DNA of 64,000 bases, taken from contig NC_133538.1 in NCBI RefSeq assembly GCF_048544455.1, forward strand, positions 447,405,311 to 447,469,310, given 5' to 3'. A model generated the notes under the pieces. It searched no databases and was not told the origin of the DNA. It saw only the letters and a program-made list of their open reading frames with translations. Each line of letters starts with the position of its first letter. Position 1 is the first letter of the stretch. This DNA is from Silene latifolia. Its lineage: Eukaryota; Streptophyta; Magnoliopsida; Caryophyllales; Caryophyllaceae. The translations under genes and the position numbers were made by a program. Of this stretch, positions 43,679 through 53,493 are shown piece by piece.

Positions 43679-43796
43679 TAAATAAATATATTGTATATAT
43701 TTAGATGTCAATATTGTAATTACGTTCACACTGTATTAGCTGAGTATATATTGTAAAACACTGATCAGTTATTATTCACGAAATATACTTCTTTCA
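43671..43796 (+). repeat. Copia-D 3' LTR
   Basis: It overlaps the last codons of the polyprotein frame, as the TGTATTAG start lies inside the last reading frame. The same length as the 5' LTR, with about 5% difference. Confidence 0.9.
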
Positions 43797-44190
43797 CTAT
43801 ATTACTTTGACTTTTCATAGGAGCTTGGGGACCATATTCGACACTTGATACTTGGACATCGGTATGACATTCAGATACTTCATCTTAGACCAAAAAATTG
43901 ACAATTTTTCATAAAAGAGCCAAGTTTTACACATGGTTACAAACCCATGTGCCATGTTCGACCCTTTCAACCGAGTCTAAGAAACATAAGAATTGGTTAC
44001 CCATAAGTAACACTACAAGTAGTAATGACTCGTGTTCTAGAGACTTATTCTTTGGTTTTCTACCATTATCTTAACTACCAGCATATCATCAAGGTTTAAA
44101 GTTTAGATAAGAAGCCAAATGGCTTCAAACATAGCTTAAAAAAGCGTCTTCAAGCATTTGCAAGAACACCACAGTCAGCTTGGGTGCCAC

Positions 44191-44315
44191 CTTTGCAAAA
44201 AACGCAATGAGGAATGTTCACTTGCATCCGAATTTCGCAATTCTTTCTTCTAATTTTTATATGTCACCCTTCCCTTTGCCAGTAATTCAATAGCCATATC
44301 ATACATGTTACCCCT
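44191..44315 (-). pseudogene. Exon-like segment of the candidate host gene (C)
   Basis: The minus-strand segment starts RGNMYDMAIELLAKGR, has a TAG, and continues in the same register as KKELRNSDASEHSSLRFLQR up to a GT donor (CAAAGGTGG). The acceptor would be TTTAAG just upstream. The composition looks coding, but the in-frame stop suggests a pseudogene or a wrong exon model. Confidence 0.3.
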
Positions 44316-44361
44316 CTTAAACTTCCAAAAAAGGTATTGTTGTATTACACAAGTCTACGCT

Positions 44362-44713
44362 TCATGCGACATGCCCCCGTCTCCTCAGTGCGCCTTGCCC
44401 TTTTTTAGAATAAGACTTCAGAATGCTCATGAACTCTATAATCCAAGCAACGCTTATCTGCCACAAACGATGTAAAAAGTCTACGTTGACAAATTGTTCA
44501 GAAATAAAATGTTCCGAGTGGCTAACAAGTCTGAAGGGTAATTCCTTCAAAAATAGTCAGACAAAAAGTGGCAGGTTTAGGGTGCACTCTCCTTTACAGA
44601 AATATAGGCTCAAACTTCTGGCCCATACTTGGTCGAAGTAAAACTTGGATTTCAAAGTGACATTGCCTAAAGTAATTAATTTGACATCAATGACGGAACT
44701 TCCATAGCTATCG
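44362..44713 (-). pseudogene. Exon-like segment of the candidate host gene (B)
   Basis: After a TGCTATGTAG acceptor the minus strand reads DSYGSSVIDVKLITLGN and FYFDQVWARSLSLYF. A TGA at 44557 is followed in the same register by LFLKELPFRLVSHSEHF and WQISVAWIIEFMSILKSYS. One stop in an otherwise open 115-codon stretch suggests decay, or that part of it is an intron. No family recognised. Confidence 0.3.
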
Positions 44714-44889
44714 CTACATAGCAGGGATAGAGGGAACACATGGACAAGACATCAAATGTTCATTCACCGCTCAATGAAATGACCATCCAAAAAAATGTTA
44801 GATATTCATCAAATCATGTACTTACAAGTCAAATATACCTACCACAGTACCAAACACACATTTATCTTCTCAAATACGAATTAATAAAA

Positions 44890-44991
44890 GGGTTATTTAA
44901 TGACAATAATGCAATCTAAATCTCCCATTCCCCATTTAATCCAACCTATTGATTAACCCATATTAATCCGATCTTTCCTATCATTTAACTT
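44890..44991 (+). repeat. MULE left terminal inverted repeat
   Basis: It begins GGGTTATTTAATGACAATAA and ends near ATCATTTAACTT. The pairing with the right end is continuous with only scattered mismatches. Confidence 0.87.
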
Positions 44992-45034
44992 ATTTTGGTA
45001 CTTTGGAAGGGCAACCTGTTAAACAAGTCACCAT

Positions 45035-45580
45035 TTGTGTGTTAAACCTGTTAAACAACTTATTTTGTCCCTTAGCTTCTTACTATCCCACCTGCCAATA
45101 CCACAACCACCACCATCAAACTGCCGCCACCACCACCACCCACCATATCTACCAACTGCCGCCGCCGACATCACCATAGCTATCCTCCTACACCTCACCT
45201 TCGTCCACCACGCACTACAACCATCTCTGCCAAACCCGACATCACCTCTGAACCGAAAACTCGACAGCCGAGCGGATCTCACCTCTGCTTTCGTCCAACT
45301 ATCACCACTCTCCTGGACTCCGTCAACACCAACTTCGGCCACGAAGCAAGCAGCACTAGCTCCTCCGATTCGGCATATCTCGCTGCCCTCCTATTCACCA
45401 TCTGCATCCACCAATTTCGTCACCAAAGTCGACCACCTACTCTTGGCTTCACGCACCATTCGCCAACATCAACATCACAACTCACCAGTCACAATCGACA
45501 ACCATTCTAGTAAAACATTAAAGAAGCACAAATCAGATGATCTTCTTGCTGCTTCTTTCTTGTCCCACAAATCCGCCTGA
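45035..45580 (+). CDS. Open frame inside the Pack-MULE (possible captured gene fragment)
   Basis: The 181-codon frame is rich in Pro, His, Ser and Thr (RHHHHPPYLPTAAADI, PSASTNFVTKVDHLLLASR) and ends KKHKSDDLLAASFLSHKSA. The opposite strand also has a Gly/Trp-rich frame. I recognise no domain. Codon bias and GC content are higher than outside, as in Pack-MULE captures, but nothing shows that it is expressed. Confidence 0.3.
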   Translation: MCVKPVKQLILSLSFLLSHLPIPQPPPSNCRHHHHPPYLPTAAADITIAILLHLTFVHHALQPSLPNPTSPLNRKLDSRADLTSAFVQLSPLSWTPSTPTSATKQAALAPPIRHISLPSYSPSASTNFVTKVDHLLLASRTIRQHQHHNSPVTIDNHSSKTLKKHKSDDLLAASFLSHKSA

Positions 45581-45879
45581 GTGAAGGACCAAATGATTTT
45601 CAATAAATTTGTGTTTTTGGAAATTTTTGCGTTTGTCTTGTAAATTGTTGTTTCAATACATTGATTTCTCTCCTTTTTTAGGGAAACCCTTGTTCATTAG
45701 GATGAAGAGATGAAAGATAATTGCAGTTAAATGAAAAAAAATTAATTGTTGTTGATGTATCAGGAAGAATGAAGAAGGGGGACAATGGAGACATGAAGAA
45801 GGAAAAAAATAGAAAAGAAGTGGGGATGACCTGTTGGGCAGCCGGTTCTAGCAGGTTAAATATGGGACGAGATCAATTC

Positions 45880-45981
45880 AAGTTAAATAATAGGAAAGAT
45901 CGAATTAATATGGGATAATCAATAGGTTGGATTAAATGGGGAAGGGGAGACTTAGGTTGGATTATTGTCATTAAATAACTC
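45880..45981 (-). repeat. MULE right terminal inverted repeat
   Basis: The reverse complement starts GAGTTATTTAATGACAATAA. It is followed by the right target copy TTAATAAAT. Confidence 0.87.
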
Positions 45982-46010
45982 TTAATAAATAACGATGCAA
46001 TAGACTGTGA

Positions 46011-46135
46011 TTGTCATGAAATTAAGATGAAGGAGGGAAGTAGTCCCATTACCATTGTCACAAGACGCGTATTAGTCCCAGGTACGACAACATCCATTTT
46101 AGAAAGATCCTGGACAACAGAAGCCCAGTATCCAT
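46011..46135. repeat. 125-bp direct duplication, left copy
   Basis: It starts TTGTCATGAAATTAAGATGA and ends AAGCCCAGTATCCAT. It differs from the copy at 46672-46796 at six positions. On the minus strand it is open (SKMDVVVPGTNTRLVTMV). It abuts the gypsy fragment on its right. Confidence 0.93.
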
Positions 46136-46671
46136 CTAATACTCGAGACGTGAGGTCGTTCTTGGGACACGCGGGTTTTTATCGAAGATTTATAAAGGAT
46201 TTTTCCAAAATCGCTAACCCCTTGTGCAAACTCTTGCACAAGGATGTGGAGTTCGTGTTTGATAATGATTGTAGGGAAGTATTTGACTTGTTTAAGGAAA
46301 GCCTCATATCGGCCCCGATCATTCAAGCCCCAAAATGGGATCGGCCATTTGAAATCATGATGGATGCGAGCGATTTTGCCATTGGAGCCGTGTTAGGGCA
46401 AAAAGAGGACAAAGCTTCTTATGTCATTCAATATGCCTCCTCCCTCCTCAACGATGCACAAAGGAATTACACTACAACCGAGAAGGTATTCTTGGCGGTA
46501 CTATATGCTCTTGAGAAGTTTCGATCGTACTTATTAGGAGTCACAGTGATTGTCTATACCGACCACAAATCCATCACTCAGCTTGTGAACAAGAAAGACA
46601 CCAAACCGAGGCTTATGAGGTAGGTTCTCCTATTAAGTGAATTCGACATTGAAATAAGGGAGAAGAAGGGG
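46136..46671 (+). pseudogene. 536-bp gypsy RT-RNase H fragment between the duplications
   Basis: The frame reads VRSFLGHAGFYRRFIKDFSK (end of RT), then FEIMMDASDFAIGAVLGQKE, TTTEKVFLAVLYALEKF and IVYTDHKSITQLVNKKD (RNase H, with the usual Asp kept). It stops with TAG at 46621. It resembles the Athila-like pol at 4400-4990 but is a different copy. There are no LTRs, so it is a fragment moved by a process other than retrotransposition. Confidence 0.88.
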
Positions 46672-46796
46672 TTGTCATGAAATTAAAATGAAGGAGGGAA
46701 GCAGTCCCAGTACCATTGTCACAAGACGCGTATTAGTCCCAGGTACGACAACATCCATTTTAGAAAGAGCCTGGACAAGAGAAGCCCAGTACCCAT
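46672..46796. repeat. 125-bp direct duplication, right copy
   Basis: The second copy, 661 bp to the right of the first, extends on its right into host sequence (46797-46824) up to the LARD end. About 5% divergence between the copies gives an approximate age for the event. Confidence 0.93.
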
Positions 46797-46824
46797 TTAC
46801 TATATGTATTATGGATGCAAGCAT
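46675..46824 (-). CDS. Exon-like segment of the candidate host gene (A)
   Basis: The minus strand from 46824 reads MLASIIHIVNGYWASLVQAL, then SKMDVVVPGTNTRLVTMVL and GLLPSFILIS before a stop at 46675. The same reading is kept in the left duplication copy. It looks coding, but I cannot place its splice sites or name it. The exon would be cut on its 5' side by the LARD insertion. Confidence 0.3.
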   Translation of the reverse strand: MLASIIHIVNGYWASLVQALSKMDVVVPGTNTRLVTMVLGLLPSFILIS

Positions 46825-47251
46825 TGTAACACCCCAACTATCCGGCCAAGATAATTGGAGCGTTACAATCTTGGTTTCCTGAGGTAGGGTTTCAAAACTC
46901 AAATCAAAGAACATTTTATTAATATAATGTTTAATGATTTACATAAACATAAACAAATGAATAAAGCACAACTCGTGACAACTATACTCTTCTAATCAAC
47001 TAGACTCGTCTTGTGACTCATCAAACTCATCCCGTCTCCCACGTGCTATCCAAACAACCTGTACTTAACCTGCTTCCCATATGACCAAAGGATATCATAT
47101 GGATCGACACAGGCACCCCAAAAGAGATAGGTGACAATTATACAGACACACAAACATCAGTGTCAATAAATAAAGTGTGACACAACTCAAAGTGTGTGAG
47201 TATGTAACATGAATATGATATGAATGAGACGCCATCAACAACCACCAGACC

Positions 47252-47400
47252 GGTACCGGGACACGCCCAAACATACCCATAACCACCACGGTATCGGGAT
47301 ACACCCAAACATACCGACAACCACTCTGGTATGGGACACGCCCAGACATACCAACACCCACAAAGAGGTACCGGGACACGCCCAGACGTACCGGGCCCGG
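47252..47400. repeat. ~38-bp tandem array GGTACCGGGACACGCCC, left LTR
   Basis: Four units start at 47252, 47290, 47328 and 47368. Each contains GGGACACGCCCAGACATACC or a close variant. The same array is in the right LTR at 63777-63921. Confidence 0.87.
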
Positions 47401-48241
47401 AAGCCAACCGGATCCCCTGCCAGACGTTGTGCCTCAACCACACGAGTCCCTCTGTAACTCAAGCAATTAATGTGCACATCCTTCTTGGAGTGGGAAGCTC
47501 CAAGAGGCGACTTAAGCGTAAGACGGTCTCCCAACCGCCTTACATCTCCATAACAACAAGTAAGCCACCATCTCCTTCGACATACAAGACAACACACAAT
47601 AAATGCAAGATACCACAAAATAGACCAATTACCGAATTATCCTATCAACTTGACCAATATCATGTTATAATGCAATTACTCTTATTATGTGACACTAATT
47701 ACAACATTAACCACAACATATGCAATGACCTCCTTATTGAAGCCGAGTAGTATTAACCTACGTTTTAGCATTCTTCACAAGCAAATCCGAAACCACCAAG
47801 CATCCATATCATAAAACCATCTCATCCTACATAATTCTATAACAACTATCACAAAATATCCTACAACAACTAATACTACTAATTAACCCTTCATTATTAT
47901 CCATTAATTACTCCTAATACTAATTAACAACACCCATTAAAAACCCCCAAATTCTAGGGTTTAGTCTTGAAATGAATTATCCAAATTAAAGGGGAAAATG
48001 TAGTATAAGACTCACCAAGTGACAAGGAACAAGAATATGTGAATGAATGTTTCAAAATCTTCACCCATAGTTGTAGATCTAGGATTTAGAGAAGTAGGAA
48101 TTGTAGAGAGAGGTAAGAGGGTTTTAGAGAGAAGGAAATAGGGTTTAGAAATGGGAGAAATCTGAAAAAATAGGGTATATGTATGTCAAGGTCTATCAAA
48201 AGAAAAGCCCACGCGTGAAAACTCAGTGGTTCCCGCAGCAA

Positions 48242-48398
48242 TCGGTCGAGTGCTCGGTTCACTCAGTCGACTGACGGCTCCACTCGATCGAGTGGCCTAC
48301 GAATCATGGGTTTTTAACAACTTTGCAGGCTCACTCGGTCCCTCACTCGTTGGAGTGGGTTCCACTCGGTCGAGTACTCGGTTTACTCGACCGAGTAT
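48242..48398. repeat. CTCGGTCGAG palindrome cluster in the LARD LTR
   Basis: Seven to eight variants of ACTCGGTCGAGT occur in 157 bp, including CACTCGATCGAGTGG, identical in core to the Athila-like clusters. One variant is CACTCGTTGGAGTGG. The flanks differ between copies. Confidence 0.83.
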
Positions 48399-48438
48399 AG
48401 GTCTTATAACTATGGGATATTGCAAGACTCCCTCCTAA

Positions 48439-48460
48439 AAAGGAACTTCGTCCCCGAAGT
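48439..48460. repeat. Perfect hairpin GAACTTCG-loop-CGAAGTTC
   Basis: GAACTTCG and CGAAGTTC pair across TCCC. On the minus strand it precedes CTTTTTAGGAGGG, a polypurine-like stretch. A second, imperfect copy lies near 48671-48690 beside the real tract. In chromovirus-type gypsy elements a GAACTTCGGGGACGAAGTTC motif followed by TTTAGGGGGG lies just before the 3' LTR, so a copy inside the LTR looks like a duplicated LTR border. Confidence 0.75.
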
Positions 48461-49535
48461 TCACCTCACTCTCTCTTTTCCTCAAGTCTCTTCAAATCTC
48501 ATCACTGATTCTCATGCACTCTCTCTCGTCTCACATGCTCGTTTACTGTATACGTTCCTTTATAAATATCACACTCATCCCAAGGTTCTTTGTTCAACAC
48601 TCATACTTCCTCACATTCCGTACCTCCTCTTTCCTTAATTTCTGAATTGTTACATTCACTCCCCCTAAAAGAGAACTTTGTCCCGAAGTTCAACTGTTAA
48701 ACCTCATAATGTGCTCTCATATTATCATTACTAAATTCCACAAATGACTATGTTCCAGGTTTAACACTCTCTCTTATTCATTAAAATATGTAATCGAATC
48801 TCATATAGTTAAAATTCCATCGATATAAACCCCCCATCTACAAGCCTTCCAAAGGTCAAGTATCAGGTCGTCAAACCCACGGTTCCAATCTAAGTCCTAT
48901 AAACAACTCCATATTCATGTTGGTTATATGTGTACTTATCAATCACGGGGTATAACTCGATTATTATTACATATCTATATCAAGTCAAATCTTATACATT
49001 CACATGTATGCACATTAATCACTAATACGCGGACTCCATGAAACAATCAATTAATGCAAAATTACTCGTAATGTGACTCAACCATGTTCAACATTCCCAT
49101 TTACGAATATCATGCCACGCATATACCGTGTTAAATTCACCACATGATCACACATGTGTTTCCATATCTGTTCCCATCCATCAGCAACACTTCCGTTTAT
49201 ACAGAAGACCATATTCACAATCATGCAAATGACCAATATACAACACAACATTTGCATTTTTTCATCTTACTTTTGCACAAAAAATAAAGTCACGTTAATT
49301 CACACATCACACAAGATTATCACATCATCTATGTCATCAATCCACTCATATCGAATCAACAATTTCCATTTACTTGCAAAATGTCACACCATATAATCAA
49401 ACGTAAACAATTCACACATATCACACATGTAAGGTAAATCATGGTCATCCAAGCACAAGTCAACCAATATAACCGCGAATGGGGGTACACGCTCAATATT
49501 TTGTCAAATATCAACAATACAAGGGTCAAGTCAGA

Positions 49536-49628
49536 CCACTCGGTCGGGTGCCCCGGTCGAGTGTAGGAGGGCAGTCGGTCGAGTAGGCGACCACTCGGTC
49601 AGAGTGCATGGTGCACTCGGTCGAGTGT
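49536..49628. repeat. CTCGGTCGAG palindrome cluster, internal 1
   Basis: Five variants in 93 bp (CCACTCGGTCGGGTG, CCCGGTCGAGTG, CAGTCGGTCGAGTA, CACTCGGTCAGAGTG, GCACTCGGTCGAGTG). Confidence 0.83.
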
Positions 49629-52159
49629 CACCTGGGGCAGAATGTTTTCATTCTCAACTCGATTCCAAACTTCTCTATTTCATCACATAAATGCTAATAG
49701 ACTCTGATGATGACTAACACACCATTAAATAACCGTATTTAAGCATAACTCTTAGCCCTATGGCCATCATCATTACACAATTAAGATAAAACATCCGAGA
49801 CACACTACCAACACAAACATACTATTTCATAATTCTTTTCGCAACCGTTCTATTTTCTTCCAATACCCGGTGACGGTATCACCATACCGTCATCAATAAC
49901 CACAGTAGTCACGTCGGTATCCACAACACTTATACTATCTTATGGACACGGCCCTAACCCTTCATTACTCTAAAGGAATAATAACAACATTACCACCCAA
50001 CTGGGCACTACCACAAGATCACAATTTATACTATGGACGCTTTTCACGACGTTTGGGAGGCAAGTTTACAACAACATATATACTACCACTCATAGGATCA
50101 AGTTTCACATAGCTATTTTCACACTTATACACACGTACTTCCAATTAGACGGCTACACTCTATAACACGACTGATCAATTACCTCGACAATATGATTGAA
50201 TTCTCAAGCATTACATGCCACACCCTTACTCTCATGACCACGGAAATCAAACTTGATAATACTAAACCTATAATCATATATCTCGATTATCCGCCAACCA
50301 AAGTTTCTATGTCGTGCTCATTAACAATACCCTTTAATCGTTCAATTCAAACTTCGTTCACTACCATAAGTTCAAGCACTTAACGAATATCCAACCTATA
50401 TTACACTTCACTTACTATCCACAAATTGCCTCATATAATCATCTTTCTCAACTCAAGACACCTTACCTAAGCTAAATTCACTTTCTCATACTCCTAATTT
50501 TCAAGGTAAGTTATACATAAAGTCACTAATATCACCGCTTAACATAAAAGATTCCTTCCTCAAAAGTCAATAACCATGCTACATCCTCATATCTCTGAAT
50601 TTTCATACTCTATGTTGCCAACACATACGCTTACATCACTCCTTTTCATTCACAATTCCCTTACTCAGAATACCCATATTACCACTTTATCGAATCCAGT
50701 TTAATCACTAACAATCATTTTCACAATTTAGACCATTAAAATCCTTATCCATCAAACAACTCTCTCTCTTTTACAAAATCATACGCCTGTCTACTTACAC
50801 GGCTCAATTCCATATCAAATGAACAAACTCACATCAATCCCAATAAAACACATATTTCACATTCATAACTCTCAAAATGAAACACCACACGTCGCACATT
50901 ATTAGGACTTGCTCAATTACCCTAACAAGTTCGCTGACTCACTCTCGCTTCACATCTTTTCAATCATAACCACGGGTGCCTACACGTCCTCACTCATTAA
51001 AACTACACGATTCACAAGAAAAATCAAGTAAACTAGCACATTATTAACAAGGGTAATAACACCACAAAACAAGAAAACCATACATTAGGTACATAATTTT
51101 AAGGTCTATCGTGTATACCACGATGCAAATTTTAAGATAGTATTTTTGATTTAAAGCAATACGTGACATTATTAGCAAAATCGAAATCTTTTCAATCAAC
51201 TAAATCTAGAAAACCCTGAAACAAAATTTTCAAAATTTGAGACCATGCTTCATCTCATTAAATATTATTTGAATCTTTATTACATCATTAGGTAAGAATG
51301 AAGTATGAAAATCCGGATTAGGTCATTTTTCGATACAACTAACATACATGTCAAAATTTGAGAGGCTATTTGTAAGGTAAAACTCCTAGGTTCAAGCAAC
51401 ACAAGAATTAATTAGATGGTGTTATGAGTGCAAAATCATAGTCATTCATTTTAAGATGAAATTTCAAAAGATTTTGGACAACATTTCAAGATAAAATTCC
51501 GATTCAAAATACTATATGTCGTTATTGACAAAGGAAAGTCAACACTTAAGCATGACAAGATTTTTGGGCCTCATTGATCAACTAAACTAAGTTCTTAAAC
51601 ACGAATAATCAAAACTTAGGCATAAACATCCAAGTTTCAAAATTTTCTGGGCTAAATTTTCAAGACAAGATTTCAAACATATGACAGTAGTAAGCAATAA
51701 CATCCAAACTTTAGTCCTTGTTAAACAATTAACCAAGCAACAAACGTAAAAATAAAATTGATTACTCAAGCAAACACATATTTTCGAGTTCGTATAAAAA
51801 AAATTTGGGCAAAATTCAACATGAAAATTTTACACTTGACATCATAAATGATGTACAAAGGTTGATTAATGTCATGAATCAAATAAAATATGCCATTAAT
51901 TGACAAAATAGGAGGAATTAGCGTAGGCTTAAACAAAATCAAATTGGAACAACTTAAGAGCAATGAGAAAACCATTCATATTTTTTAATTAGCAAGAATT
52001 AGAAGAAAAAAATGGAGTAGGAAGCTTAAGTCCAAGCAATAAGCATAAACAATGGAGTTTTGGAAAATTTTAAAGATATTTTGGTATTTTTGTTATAAGA
52101 AACGATGAAGAAATTCAAGAAATAAGGTGATTTTACGAATTTCACAACCAAAAAAATGG

Positions 52160-52330
52160 CACTCGGTCGAGTGTTGAGTCCACTCGGTCGAGTGACCTCC
52201 CTACTCGGTCGAGTGGCACTAATTCCAGAAAGTTTCAATTTTCTGGAAAATGGTCCACTCGTTCGAGTGATAGGGTCCACTCGGTCGAGTGACTGATACT
52301 CGGTCGAGTACTAGCTCGCACTCGGTTGGA
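52160..52330. repeat. CTCGGTCGAG palindrome cluster, internal 2
   Basis: Seven variants in about 170 bp, four being CACTCGGTCGAGTG or TACTCGGTCGAGT. The last, CACTCGGTTGGATA, is decayed. Intervening sequence is unrelated between copies. Confidence 0.83.
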
Positions 52331-52929
52331 TACCTCTCTATGGTTTGCAATTTCCGACCAAGGAATACTTTTCTTATACAAGTGACTATTTTACTAACTA
52401 CTATTACTAATCACACTATAACTATAGCATTAGTGAAATTCAAACATATATGCGATATTAACATGCCAAATAACGGGACTAGTGCCCTCACACACTACCT
52501 CATAACAACCATTTTCAAAACATGTCATACACATTACTCTCTTCATCCAATTTTCACATATCAACTCACATGTACCAAATGAATAACTACATTATGTAAG
52601 AATCCTATTAATTGGTATCGAATACATGTAATCACACCACATTTCACATAGCCTTCATACACCAATAAATAGCAACCACTCCTACAACATGTTATGCTTA
52701 TCCACTATTTTATTCAACTTCCACACATCACAATACACCAAATGAACAAATATGTCATGCAAGAAGTTTAGCAAAATTATGACACACATACAATCATGTA
52801 ACATTGCACTTCACGTTTCCCGACTCATAACCACCCACGTAGTGACCAACCGAAATAATAGGATCTAGTTTTGAAATGAGGGATCCTTCTCACCAAAAAC
52901 CGACCTTCTATCACACTCAAGTTGGGTTC

Positions 52930-53493
52930 GTTTCAAATTCTTGATGCTTTACTCTTTCCAGTTCACTTCAAGAAGCTTATTATGAAATGCGTGTCTAGTG
53001 CCTCCTATTCTCTTGTCCTTAATGGTAATAGCTTTGGTTTTTTTTCATGGGAAGAAGGGGCTTAGACAGGGAGATCCCCTCTCCCCTTTATTGTTCACCA
53101 TAGCTATGGAATACCTCACCAGGATTCTTAACTTTACAACTGAAGTTTTGCCTTTCAAACATCACTCCCTCTGTAGGAAGCTTAAGTTATCACATCTGAT
53201 GTTTGCTGACGACCTTTTATTGTTCTCAAAAGGAGACTATCCTTCTGTCATGCTTCTGCTAAGGTCCTTTGCCACTTTTTCTAGAGCTTCTGGTTTGGAG
53301 ATGAATAATGCAAAACCTAACATTTATTTTAATGGGGTGCATAACTCTATCAAACAACAACTCATAGACTGTTCAGGGTGTGTTGAGGGTCAGATTCCTT
53401 TCAGATATCTTGGAGTCCCTATAGCTGCTGGTAAATTGGGGAAAAAGGAGTGTAAGATCCTGGTGGAGAAGATCTCCTATGCTGGTAGACTCA
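52930..53493 (+). pseudogene. LINE reverse transcriptase, left part
   Basis: From 53045 the frame reads GKKGLRQGDPLSPLLF, LKLSHLMFADDLLLFSKGD (catalytic FADD), SGLEMNNAKPNIYFNGV and IPFRYLGVPIAAGKL. Upstream codons (LFPVHFKKLIMKCVSSASYS, near 52955-53010) are in another frame because of an extra T in the run at 53039-53046. The sequence stops at the copia target copy at 53493. Confidence 0.9.

Larger units (their letters stand above)
39186..43796 (+). mobile_element. Copia-D: short-LTR Ty1/copia element
   Basis: LTRs of 126 bp at 39186-39311 and 43671-43796 differ at about six positions. TGGTATCAG follows the first LTR and a GCGGGGG tract precedes the second. gag, protease, integrase, RT and RNase H are in copia order with at least six frame breaks. 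The target duplication is unclear: ACTA occurs on both sides (39182-39185 and 43796-43799), overlapping the last LTR base. Confidence 0.9.
44890..45981 (+). mobile_element. Pack-MULE-like transposon with ~100-bp terminal inverted repeats
   Basis: The left end (44890-44991) and the reverse complement of the right end (45880-45981) are about 90% identical over about 102 bp, starting GGGTTATTTAATGACAATAA against GAGTTATTTAATGACAATAA. TTAATAAAA (44881-44889) and TTAATAAAT (45982-45990) form a 9-bp target duplication with one mismatch, as expected for Mutator-like elements. There is no transposase. The interior is GC-richer than its surroundings and open, suggesting captured gene sequence. Confidence 0.85.
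46825..48654 (-). repeat. LARD-like element, left (3') LTR
   Basis: 1830 bp, starting TGTAACACC and ending TTGTTACA on the plus strand, so TGTAACA and TGTTACA form 7-bp terminal inverted repeats. It contains the ~38-bp array at 47252-47400 and a cluster of CTCGGTCGAG palindromes at 48242-48398. The short frames in it come from the array. Confidence 0.85.
48655..52929 (-). other. Non-coding interior of the LARD-like element
   Basis: 4.3 kb of AT-rich sequence hold only short chance frames. Two palindrome clusters (49536-49628 and 52160-52330) are the only notable structure. It begins at the polypurine tract (48655-48666) and ends at the LINE target copy AAGTTGGGTTC (52919-52929). Confidence 0.75.

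Noticed and set aside
39182-43799. ACTA as a target duplication for Copia-D
   Set aside because: It is only 4 bp and overlaps the last LTR base; a 5-bp duplication cannot be shown, so it is left uncertain.
45028-45342. Gly/Trp-rich antisense frame in the Pack-MULE
   Set aside because: It is the complement of CCACCACCACC repeats; the composition explains the open frame.
47224-47457. Open frames over the LARD LTR, both strands
   Set aside because: They follow the ~38-bp tandem array, and the matching frames in the right LTR are explained the same way.
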